From: Alcanivorax sp. S71-1-4
Lineage (GTDB): Bacteria > Pseudomonadota > Gammaproteobacteria > Pseudomonadales > Alcanivoracaceae
Length of the DNA stretch: 64,000 bases
Reading direction: 5' to 3'
NCBI RefSeq assembly: GCF_009846755.1
Contig: NZ_AQOR01000006.1
Coordinates: 113,049-177,048, forward strand
In this document: positions 18,328-24,970 of the stretch, in pieces
How positions within the stretch are numbered: position 1 is the first letter of the stretch
How the letters are laid out: each line of letters begins with the position of its first letter
Notes under the pieces: model-generated
The model's database searches: none
What the model was told of the DNA's origin: nothing
The model's input: only the letters and a program-made list of their open reading frames with translations
Made by a program: the position numbers and the translations under genes

Positions 18328-18858
18328 TCAGTTACCGGAGGCCGCCCCGCCCTTTAACCAGCAAGGCAGCCCCGCCACCGACATCACCACCTGATCACAC
18401 TGTTGCGCCAACGCCTGATTCAGCCAGCCCAGCTCATCGCAGAAACGCCGCGTCAGCGGGTCCATGCCGATGGTACCCAGCCCCACCTCATTGCTGACGA
18501 TCACGACCTCCCCCGGGTAATCCGGCAGGCCCGCCAGCCACGCTTCACGTTCACGTGCGAATACCGCGTCACCCGCGTGCAGCAGGTTGGCCACCCACAG
18601 GCTCATGCAATCGACCAGCAGACACGGCGCGGCCGGCGCCTGCTCTACCAGCACGCTGGCCAGAGAGACCGGCTCTTCCACCAGCCCCCACGCCGACGGC
18701 CGCCGGGCCTGGTGGCGGCGAATGCGCTCGGCCATTTCGCCGTCCCCGGCGCTGCCGGTGGCCACATAGAGCACAGGCGACCCGCTGGCCGAGGCCAGTT
18801 GTTCCGCCAGTGCGCTTTTGCCGGAGCGGATGCCGCCAAGAACCAGACTGTGTGCCAT
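18328..18858 (-). CDS. cobU: Adenosylcobinamide kinase / adenosylcobinamide-phosphate guanylyltransferase CobU
   Basis: Bifunctional enzyme that phosphorylates adenosylcobinamide and adds GMP, making the substrate of CobS; 176 aa. The P-loop 'GGIRSGKS' lies at residues 8-15. 'VLYVATGSAGDGEMAERIRRHQARRP' carries the usual guanylylation-region His, and 'LLVDCMSLWVANLL' and 'VSNEVGLGTIGMDPLTRRFCDELG' are family motifs. GGAG sits six bases before the ATG. It stands alone and is convergent to cobS. Its presence means cobinamide can be salvaged. Confidence 0.95.
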   Translation of the reverse strand: MAHSLVLGGIRSGKSALAEQLASASGSPVLYVATGSAGDGEMAERIRRHQARRPSAWGLVEEPVSLASVLVEQAPAAPCLLVDCMSLWVANLLHAGDAVFAREREAWLAGLPDYPGEVVIVSNEVGLGTIGMDPLTRRFCDELGWLNQALAQQCDQVVMSVAGLPCWLKGGAASGN

Positions 18859-18994
18859 GTTGTGCTCCCGAACAGGACTGGCCGGCATGCTCACGCATGA
18901 CGCGCCGGATTGCCAGACAGACAGCGGAAAACACACCGGCGCCGCCGCACCGCTCTGCTAGACTCTGTCCCGTTCGCCGTTTCCCGTGACCGCC

Positions 18995-19564
18995 ATGAGC
19001 CTCAATACCGTTGACCTGAATAAACAGATGACCCGCTTCGACCAGCACAGTGAAGTCTGGTTGTTCGGGTATGGCTCACTGATCTTCCGCCCGGATTTCC
19101 CGTTCCTGGCCCGCCGCCCGGCACGCATCCATGACTGGACACGCCGCTTCTGGCAGGGATCGCACGATCATCGCGGCACCGCCACCCACCCCGGCCGCGT
19201 CGCCACGCTGATTCGCCAACCCGGCGCCGAATGCACCGGCATGGCCTTCCTGATCACGCCGGAAGTGTTTGCACACCTGGATTTCCGCGAGAAGAACGGC
19301 TACCTGCGTTTCTGTACCGAGATGCTGTTTGATGATGGCAGTCGTGCCGAAGGGCTGGTGTATATCGCCACCGAGGACAATGCGGCCTTTCTCGGCCCGG
19401 CGCCGGAACCGGATATCGCCCGGCATATCGCCAGCGCTGCCGGGCCGTCCGGCCGGAACAGTGAATACCTGTTGCGGCTGGCCGAAGCGTTGCGGGAAAT
19501 GGGGGCGCAGGATGAGCATGTGTTTGAGATTGAGCGGCATCTCATAAAGGCCACATATATATAG
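18995..19564 (+). CDS. Gamma-glutamylcyclotransferase (ChaC-like)
   Basis: A 189-aa cytoplasmic protein. The substrate-binding 'FGYGSLIFRPDF' loop is at about residues 25-36, and the catalytic-type Glu in 'LDFREKNGY' is at about 95-103, as in ChaC enzymes that cleave glutathione to 5-oxoproline and Cys-Gly. ATG 18995 or GTG 18986 may start it; neither has a strong ribosome site. The C-terminal codons run into the AT-rich leader of the next locus. Confidence 0.85.
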   Translation: MSLNTVDLNKQMTRFDQHSEVWLFGYGSLIFRPDFPFLARRPARIHDWTRRFWQGSHDHRGTATHPGRVATLIRQPGAECTGMAFLITPEVFAHLDFREKNGYLRFCTEMLFDDGSRAEGLVYIATEDNAAFLGPAPEPDIARHIASAAGPSGRNSEYLLRLAEALREMGAQDEHVFEIERHLIKATYI

Positions 19565-19588
19565 CCCTTTGCATCAGAAATGGCTTGC

Positions 19589-19625
19589 TATATAAAGCCA
19601 ATAAGATTCAATATGGCTTTATATA
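19589..19625. promoter_or_regulatory. Inverted-repeat operator candidate upstream of the HTH/Fic pair
   Basis: TATATAAAGCCA (19589-19600) and TGGCTTTATATA (19614-19625) are perfect 12-bp inverted repeats, 13 bp apart. A further TGGCTT half-site lies at 19581-19586. Position (26 bp before the HTH gene) fits autoregulation by the 'mobile mystery protein A' product. Confidence 0.6.
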
Positions 19626-19650
19626 CATTGCCACTTTGAGGTGCCATGCC

Positions 19651-20109
19651 ATGAAAGCCCTCGTCAGAGAGCAATATCAGGCCCTCGCCGACAAGGCTCA
19701 TACGCTCGCCCCGGAGATGCCACGCCCCCGCGAGGGCTGGATTCGATCCGTTCGCAAGGCGCTGGGCATGAGCAGCCCGCAGCTGGCCCGACGTCTGGAT
19801 CTCAGTCGCTCCCAGGTCACCCAGATGGAGCGCATGGAAGCCGACGACCGCATCACGCTCAAGCAACTGCGTCGAGTCGCCGACGCGCTGGACTGTGAGC
19901 TGGTATACGCCCTCGCCCCCCGACAACCCGTACAACAGACGCTGCAAAAGCGGGCGGAACGGCTTGCGCGCGCACTGCTCGGGCGTGCGCATACGCATAT
20001 GGCACTTGAGGCTCAACAACTCACGCCCGCGCAACAGGAAAAAGAGGTGGCCAGGGAGGCCACCCGTTTACTCAACAATCTGCCACGGGATTTCTGGGAG
20101 GACACTTGA
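19651..20109 (+). CDS. 'Mobile mystery protein A' family HTH regulator
   Basis: A 152-aa protein of the TIGR02612-like family, which is always found beside a Fic-domain partner. An HTH of XRE type spans about residues 28-85 ('VRKALGMSSPQLARRLDLSRSQVTQMERMEADDRITLKQLRRVADALDCELVYAL' in several conserved blocks). The start ATG has GAGGT eight bases upstream. The stop overlaps the next start as TGATG. Likely antitoxin and repressor of the pair; the family name reflects its frequent place on mobile DNA, in agreement with the integron next door. Confidence 0.88.
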   Translation: MKALVREQYQALADKAHTLAPEMPRPREGWIRSVRKALGMSSPQLARRLDLSRSQVTQMERMEADDRITLKQLRRVADALDCELVYALAPRQPVQQTLQKRAERLARALLGRAHTHMALEAQQLTPAQQEKEVAREATRLLNNLPRDFWEDT

Positions 20110-20696
20110 TGGAGTATCCGCAGGGAGCGACACCACTGGACAAGGATGAACTCAACGGCCTCAAACACCCACACATCAGCACCCGGCAGGAACTGGATGC
20201 GCTGGAGCAGGACAACATCCTCGCAGGTTTACGTTGGCTCCGCGCTCAACGCAAGTTCAGCCAGGATGATTTGTTGACAGAAGGCTTCATCACGACATTG
20301 CACAAGCGCATGTTCGGGGAGGTCTGGCGATGGGCCGGACAGTTTCGCAAGACCGAGAAGAATATCGGCATCGACCCCGCACAGATTCCGACGGCATTGA
20401 GAAACCTGCTGGATGATGCCCGCTACTGGATAGAGCATCGCACTTTTGGTGCCGCAGAATTTGCTGCGCGACTGCATCATCGGCTGGTCAGCATTCACCC
20501 TTTCCCAAACGGCAACGGGCGCGCCACCCGTCTCATTACGGATGAAATCGTTTCACGGTATTTTGATGGCTTTCGTCCTCACTGGGAGAACAGCGCCCTG
20601 ATCACTGAAGGGGCACACAGGCAACGCTATATCGCCGCCTTGCGCGATGCTGACGCGGGGAATTACCAGCCTCTTGTCGGCTTTCTTTCCGGTTAG
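20109..20696 (+). CDS. 'Mobile mystery protein B', Fic/DOC family protein
   Basis: A 195-aa protein with the Fic core 'HPFPNGNGRATR' beginning at His130, the catalytic His of Fic AMP-transferases. The position usually Asp/Glu is Asn here, as seen in some Fic proteins. The upstream 'FGEVWRWAGQFRKTEKNIG' is the typical Fic N-lobe element. It is coupled to the HTH gene (1-nt overlap), so the two act as a toxin-antitoxin-like module. Target protein unknown. The last attC of the integron begins about 60 bp downstream. Confidence 0.9.
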   Translation: MEYPQGATPLDKDELNGLKHPHISTRQELDALEQDNILAGLRWLRAQRKFSQDDLLTEGFITTLHKRMFGEVWRWAGQFRKTEKNIGIDPAQIPTALRNLLDDARYWIEHRTFGAAEFAARLHHRLVSIHPFPNGNGRATRLITDEIVSRYFDGFRPHWENSALITEGAHRQRYIAALRDADAGNYQPLVGFLSG

Positions 20697-20754
20697 ACTT
20701 CCACAGGTACGCAGCAAATATATAAAAAAGGCGACATTGCTCCAGCCTCATTTC

Positions 20755-20829
20755 TTCATAACACCTTGCATTAGGGGCGCATTTGAAGCGTAGCGGAAAA
20801 TGCGTCCCTCTCCATGCAATTGTTAGAGC
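20755..20829 (-). repeat. Integron attC site 5 (distal end of array)
   Basis: Imperfect inverted repeat. The left end TTCATAACACCTTGCATTAG pairs with the right end ...CATGCAATTGTTAGAGC. The inner arms GGGGCGCATTT and AAATGCGTCCC pair well. The right core GTTAGAG overlaps the stop codon of the cassette gene. This is the site farthest from intI. Confidence 0.85.
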
Positions 20830-22472
20830 GCAAGCACTGCCTCAATTTCAGTTTTTATTTGTACCAGATGAGGATAATTAGAAGGTTGTAGATTCTTTTT
20901 AATGGCACGCGCAAGATCGAGTGCAGATTTGCATCCGACTCGGGGCGCAAGAAGATTCGCCACCTCCTTGCCTGGCAACAGCTTAAGTGCTTGTTCAATG
21001 TTTCTTTCTTCGAGCGTGCTTTGAATCATGGCTAACTCAGCTCTTACGGCGCTTTCAATCGTGTCGCCTTCCAGTGCCTGAGATGCTTTCTCGGCTTCCA
21101 ACTGGGCCGCATTTTTCAGCTTCTCTACCAGTTGAGCCTCGTTTTCTATTCCTTTCATTGTCGATCTCGACACGGAAATACGAGATATCCATTGATTCTT
21201 TGCTGCCACCCTTCTTGCTGCAATACCTAATTTAGATTCTTCCAGCAAATCGAGCACAATTTTCGACACTTCATCTTCGGAAATAATCTTTTCCTGAGAA
21301 CCAATGTGAGTAGCAATATCAACGATCAACTTTGGCACACTGATACACGACTCTGCTTCGTGAAGAGGCAACTGCAAAAGACAATGGTCTTCAGGGGGCT
21401 GCTCACCGAAATCCGCGTCAATAACTCCACAGAGCCTTACTTTAGATGAAATGTGATTCCATACGCCCCTCTTACTAATTACATTCGATACATCGTGGCA
21501 GTTTCCAGCCGGAAAAATTTCAAGAGAGTCATCCTGGAGAATCCATCGATAGAACACAGAGTCAAATGATTTTTCATGACCTTCGGTTACGACAACTCTG
21601 TCAGATGCAAGAATGCCGGGCACACATCCAAGAAAAGCCCTCATGTCCTGATCGTCAATCTCGTTAACATTAGAAAATGTGCTGATTTTTTCTGACTCAT
21701 TGCTGAGGACATAGACGACATCAACATTGTCGCGCATGGCAAAGTTTATGTTGTGGGTTGCGTAGATGAAGTACCGATCAAACAGGAGGTCTTCGATCAA
21801 ACTCCATAGGCGTTCCGCCAGTTCGGGATGGAGATTCAATTCTGGCTCATCGACGATGAAGTACCGATGCTCTGAACCCGTATCTATTACATCAGCTAGT
21901 AATGAAAAAACCTGCTTCTCGCCATCTGAGAATCTTGAAGGGCCGTACTTGGCACCATTTTTCTCTGCAACTAGCTTTCGAGCACTGTAGTCATAGGTCA
22001 AGGCTATTTGAGGAAAAATTTCATGAAATAGCTCGAAAAGATATTCTAGAGGTGGTTGAGTTCTCCGTGGGCAAGGGCCATTCTGGCCACCTTCAATCCA
22101 CCTTTCAACACTATCCGAGTGTTTTGATCGTTGCTCCAGCCCCTTTTTTTCTAGTACGACAATTGCGTCGAATACTCTATCCGCGAGAGAATTTACTCTC
22201 TTTTTTTCATAAGCTTGCAGCGCGCTCTCGAACCGGTCGTACTTTTGCACGGTGGTATGATCCATAACGATCTGGTCTTTAATTTTGATCGTTCTACCAC
22301 CTTCGACATAAACAACCTTCCCGCCTCCATTTGTGTTAGCTATTGAGCCTTTCAACTCTGCCAAAAAGCTGGATTTGCCGACTCCATTGGCACCGAGAAT
22401 TACGTTTATACGCCCAAACGAGAACTCGTACCCGCCGAATCTGCCTGATGAGTGTTTGATCTGATTCTGCAT
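20823..22472 (-). CDS. Cassette 5: AAA ATPase fused to a DUF4435/TOPRIM-like domain (antiphage candidate)
   Basis: A 549-aa protein. Residues 1 to about 265 form an AAA15/OLD-type ATPase: Walker A 'GANGVGKS' at 27-34, signature 'FSDGEKQ' at 181-187, Walker B 'FIVDEPELNLHP' from 205 with Glu209, and switch His240. Residues about 288-380 look like a DUF4435/TOPRIM-type domain: 'VVVTEGHEKSFD' (Glu297), 'GVIDADFG' (Asp352, Asp354), 'LPLHEAES'. A helical C-terminus follows. The same two activities occur as separate AriA and AriB proteins in PARIS defence, and OLD nucleases combine an ATPase with a TOPRIM. So this may be a single-chain PARIS- or OLD-like system. Function is inferred. It is bounded by attC sites on both sides. 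Confidence 0.85.
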   Translation of the reverse strand: MQNQIKHSSGRFGGYEFSFGRINVILGANGVGKSSFLAELKGSIANTNGGGKVVYVEGGRTIKIKDQIVMDHTTVQKYDRFESALQAYEKKRVNSLADRVFDAIVVLEKKGLEQRSKHSDSVERWIEGGQNGPCPRRTQPPLEYLFELFHEIFPQIALTYDYSARKLVAEKNGAKYGPSRFSDGEKQVFSLLADVIDTGSEHRYFIVDEPELNLHPELAERLWSLIEDLLFDRYFIYATHNINFAMRDNVDVVYVLSNESEKISTFSNVNEIDDQDMRAFLGCVPGILASDRVVVTEGHEKSFDSVFYRWILQDDSLEIFPAGNCHDVSNVISKRGVWNHISSKVRLCGVIDADFGEQPPEDHCLLQLPLHEAESCISVPKLIVDIATHIGSQEKIISEDEVSKIVLDLLEESKLGIAARRVAAKNQWISRISVSRSTMKGIENEAQLVEKLKNAAQLEAEKASQALEGDTIESAVRAELAMIQSTLEERNIEQALKLLPGKEVANLLAPRVGCKSALDLARAIKKNLQPSNYPHLVQIKTEIEAVLAL

Positions 22473-22495
22473 TCTGATGTTCCGTGTTTATTGAG

Positions 22496-22565
22496 CTCTA
22501 ACGCTTGGCTTTGCGGCGTACCGGAGCGCAGCGTAGGTGTGTCCGCCAACAGCCACTGGTTATGT
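22496..22565 (-). repeat. Integron attC site 4
   Basis: Ends CTCTAAC...GGTTATG. The left arm TAACGCTTGGCTTTGCGGCG pairs imperfectly with the right arm GTCCGCCAACAGCCACTGGTTA. It separates the GFA cassette from the ATPase cassette and matches the attC pattern of the array. Confidence 0.85.
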
Positions 22566-22574
22566 GATGGTAGC

Positions 22575-22976
22575 TCAATCTGGCAGTCCCTCGAACTCTG
22601 GCACTTCCCCATACTTCGCATCCCAGGCCGGCTTGCTGGACGAAAAGATGTGCGCTGTTGGCGCCATAGATATCTCAGTGTCCAAGCAGCCTGCGGGGAC
22701 AACGAGCAAACCTGCAGTCTGAGTGCTCGGCAATGCTGAGCCACACAACTTACAAAAACTTTTGTTGTGGCGAGTACCTGGGAGCGTAAAGGACGTCACA
22801 TCGTCTGCACCTGACCGCCAAACCAATTTAGCTGACTGTGAGAATAGATTTGCCGCATGAGCCGAACCCGTATCTTTTTGGCAGTGCTGACAATGACACA
22901 GGTAAAAGCTATCGAAGTCACCCTTTACCTCAAAACTCACGGTGCCACACAGGCAAGAGCCGGAATAGTCAGTCAT
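22575..22976 (-). CDS. Cassette 4: GFA-family (glutathione-dependent formaldehyde-activating-like) zinc protein
   Basis: A 133-aa protein with the full set of GFA zinc ligands: Cys8-x-Cys10, Cys27-x-Cys29-xx-Cys32 and Cys75-xx-Cys78. Typical 'GSCLCGTVSFEV' opening and 'CHCQHCQKDTGSAHAANLF' motifs. GGAAGG precedes the ATG. The family name comes from one member; most GFA proteins have no proven substrate and are common integron cassettes. It ends 10 bp before attC 4. Confidence 0.92.
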   Translation of the reverse strand: MTDYSGSCLCGTVSFEVKGDFDSFYLCHCQHCQKDTGSAHAANLFSQSAKLVWRSGADDVTSFTLPGTRHNKSFCKLCGSALPSTQTAGLLVVPAGCLDTEISMAPTAHIFSSSKPAWDAKYGEVPEFEGLPD

Positions 22977-23008
22977 CAGAATCCCTTCCAGGGCCTGTGG
23001 ATGAAATA

Positions 23009-23066
23009 CACATAACGCCTAAAGCAGCGGCGCATTTAGGCGTCCGCTGCCTTTATTTGTGAGCAT
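23009..23066 (-). repeat. Integron attC site 3 (short)
   Basis: CATAACGCCTAAAGCAGCGGCGC pairs with GGCGTCCGCTGCCTTTATTTGTGAGCA across the loop CATTTA. The right core is degenerate (GTGAGCA in place of GTTRRRY). The stop codon of the upstream cassette gene lies inside the right arm. Confidence 0.8.
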
Positions 23067-23904
23067 TTTTATACGCACCACATTCACTTGCAAATATGCA
23101 TGTTGGGTTTTCTTCAAGCTCAAACCATTTTTTTGCATCGCATATACCGCTATGAAAATCAGTCGCTTCACTTGGGGAGACATATCTAGTGTACATTCTT
23201 CCATCAAATATGCCGCAAAATTGAAGAACTGGTGAGTCATTTAGCTGTGAATATAGGTAGGCAAATACTCTGCCTATAAATTGGTTAACCTCGGAGAAAG
23301 TTTGACCTATCTTTTCAAAGATATCTTCAATAATAAGTGGCTTATCTTTGATTTTTATTCCCTGGTGGAAATATCGTATTTTCCCCGTATCTCTATCTTT
23401 AGAGCAGCTACCGGTGTCATGGTGTGTTAATTCATCTCGAATTGCTCTGAAACCGTCGTACCATGACGCTTCAGTTACAGCTATGACAAGCTGTTCCGGG
23501 AAGTTTTTATCAATTTTTCCGTTTTTAATGTTTTGGAAGTATTTTCTTGTTGAATCAGGAACCCCTTGGTATTGGGAATATATTTCTGTTATCACCTTCC
23601 TAGTGCAGTCGATAGATGAATACAATTCTAAAATTATAGCTTCAACCACAGCGGATAATTCCTTGGAGTTAATGGCTTGGGTGTAGCCGTTTTTATTCAA
23701 CTCTTCTTCGTCGACTTCTAGGTTAGGTATTATTTTTAAAGCAAGGTGCTCTAGTGTAACTGCTTTATGAAAATGATTTATAGCACCAGAGATAGCTCGC
23801 TTACCTCTATCACTCAGAGAGTATGTGCCGCTATAAAACTTACTAAACTTTTCTAGTGTGCCCCACTGCTCAGGAGCATACATTCTAACTGTAGCTGATT
23901 TCAT
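23053..23904 (-). CDS. Cassette 3: unknown protein with HEPN-like RxxxxH motif
   Basis: A 283-aa product with much lower GC and more Lys, Ile and Asn than the host genes, indicating transfer. No signal peptide or membrane segment is visible. The sequence is mostly helical in character and carries 'RDELTHHD' (Arg156, His161), which fits the Rx4-6H RNase motif of HEPN domains. A Cys-containing tail ('CGIFDGR...FASECGAY') follows. GGGAG precedes the ATG, a few bases after the attC 2 core. The HEPN assignment rests on one motif and is tentative. Confidence 0.75.
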   Translation of the reverse strand: MKSATVRMYAPEQWGTLEKFSKFYSGTYSLSDRGKRAISGAINHFHKAVTLEHLALKIIPNLEVDEEELNKNGYTQAINSKELSAVVEAIILELYSSIDCTRKVITEIYSQYQGVPDSTRKYFQNIKNGKIDKNFPEQLVIAVTEASWYDGFRAIRDELTHHDTGSCSKDRDTGKIRYFHQGIKIKDKPLIIEDIFEKIGQTFSEVNQFIGRVFAYLYSQLNDSPVLQFCGIFDGRMYTRYVSPSEATDFHSGICDAKKWFELEENPTCIFASECGAYKNAHK

Positions 23905-23923
23905 TCAGTGCTCCCTGTGAGAA

Positions 23924-24000
23924 TGCTAACGCCCGCAATAAACGGCCGAGTGAAACGAGGTCCGGCGACCGAAGGGAGCGTATTTGATTGCTTGGTTATG
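23924..24000 (-). repeat. Integron attC site 2
   Basis: TGCTAACGCCCGCAATAAACGG pairs with CGTATTTGATTGCTTGGTTATG. The cores are GTTAGCA (minus strand, inner) and GTTATG-type (outer). The layout matches the canonical attC with R', L', L'' and R'' elements. It overlaps the stop of the 97-aa cassette gene. Confidence 0.87.
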
Positions 24001-24289
24001 AGTTTCCATTGATGAACTCTTTCCACGCGAGCATTGCCCTAGCGGCTTCGGTAGCTTTCTCTTTCTCGAAGGATAGACCCATATTCTCCGACGATGCCCA
24101 CCTTAAAAATTCCACGATATCATTCAGGTCTCCAGCCTGTACTCTGCCGAAAATGCCAGTCAGGTAGCCGCTGTACTCGCCTCTTGCTTGCGGGATTGCA
24201 CAAACTCCGATTGGGTCCCACATATAGTGGACAATCTCGTCTACTCGACGATAGAGTTCAGCATCTTTTGGCAACATCTTCTCGTTCAT
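23996..24289 (-). CDS. Cassette 2: unknown 97-aa protein
   Basis: A small soluble protein with acidic and aromatic residues ('DEIVHYMWDPIGV', 'GRVQAGDLNDIVEFLRWAS'). No known motif. The start lies only seven bases after the attC 1 inner core, as is common for cassette genes. The stop TAA lies inside attC 2. The pattern around 'YMWDPIGV' resembles small cassette-borne proteins of unknown role. Confidence 0.72.
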   Translation of the reverse strand: MNEKMLPKDAELYRRVDEIVHYMWDPIGVCAIPQARGEYSGYLTGIFGRVQAGDLNDIVEFLRWASSENMGLSFEKEKATEAARAMLAWKEFINGNS

Positions 24290-24295
24290 AGTGAC

Positions 24296-24370
24296 TCATA
24301 ACGCTTTGCACAGCGGCGCGAGGAACGAGCGTCCGGCGCCGTAGGCGCGAACTGCTGCAACTTGTTATGC
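24296..24370 (-). repeat. Integron attC site 1
   Basis: TCATAACGCTTTGCACAGCGGCGC pairs with GCGCGAACTGCTGCAACTTGTTATGC. The outer core GTTATGC overlaps the TAA of the first cassette gene. The inner GCGTCCGGCGCC gives further stem pairing. This is the attC nearest to intI. Confidence 0.87.
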
Positions 24371-24751
24371 ATTTACAACCCCTTGGATGAACAAGTACGC
24401 ACCAACTGTATAAGCTAATATTTGTAGCCAAAAACAGCCCCACGTAACCGGGCCGCTCCATTTTGCCATGAAAGCATTGAAGTCACCTCCGTCCTTGATC
24501 TTCTTCGCGGTATAGCGGTAATCAAGGAGCCGCGACACAGTTGCAGCACAGCCGAGCGCCGCCGAAACCGACCACAAAATAATTACACAATCTAGAGGCA
24601 CCGCCTGATCGGCACCTCCCCCCAGCTTTAGGTTGATGGCATAAGCTAATGACGCAACCGCAAACCCAAGGAACAAGTTGATCGAGAATGACAACTGTGT
24701 GATGCGGTAATTCTGCCACCGAATGTAACGCTCTTTCTGATCCGGGTTCAT
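24365..24751 (-). CDS. Cassette 1: multi-pass membrane protein of unknown role
   Basis: A 128-aa product from the ATG at 24751 ('MNPDQKERYIRWQNYRI'), preceded by GGGAG at short spacing. An upstream frame start near 24856 would add 35 residues and lies nearer the cassette boundary, so the start is uncertain. Three hydrophobic stretches are visible ('FSINLFLGFAVASLAYAI', 'CVIILWSVSAALGCAATV', 'FWLQILAYTVGAYLFI'), with a basic loop between. It is the cassette closest to attI and so probably best expressed. No family recognised. Confidence 0.7.
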   Translation of the reverse strand: MNPDQKERYIRWQNYRITQLSFSINLFLGFAVASLAYAINLKLGGGADQAVPLDCVIILWSVSAALGCAATVSRLLDYRYTAKKIKDGGDFNAFMAKWSGPVTWGCFWLQILAYTVGAYLFIQGVVNA

Positions 24752-24879
24752 AGGCTCCCTATGCATAACAGCAATTAGGACGAAGGCTCGCATATCCAAT
24801 AACGACGCCTTCTTCATATCATCCCGACAAATAATATATCTTTTCAATAAAAGCACTATGATTCAGCAAGTTAGCCTTA

Positions 24880-24935
24880 GCCATCCATAACGCCCCCTGT
24901 TCGCTTGACTTCCACATTTTCTCCTCTCAATAATA
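24880..24935. other. Putative attI recombination region
   Basis: The sequence between the first cassette and intI has a GTTATGG core on the minus strand (24885-24891) preceded by a GC-rich GGGGGC. This is where the first cassette joins in known integrons. The exact attI boundaries cannot be set by eye. Confidence 0.5.
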
Positions 24936-24951
24936 CTGCCCATAAGGACAG
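24936..24951 (+). promoter_or_regulatory. LexA-box-like operator in front of intI
   Basis: CTGCCCATAAGGACAG has the CTG-N10-CAG core and differs by one base from the CTGT-N8-ACAG consensus. It lies 20 bp before the intI start codon, where it could block transcription. SOS control of integron integrases is established in other species. Confidence 0.6.
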
Positions 24952-24970
24952 TCATAATGAAGGAGACACC

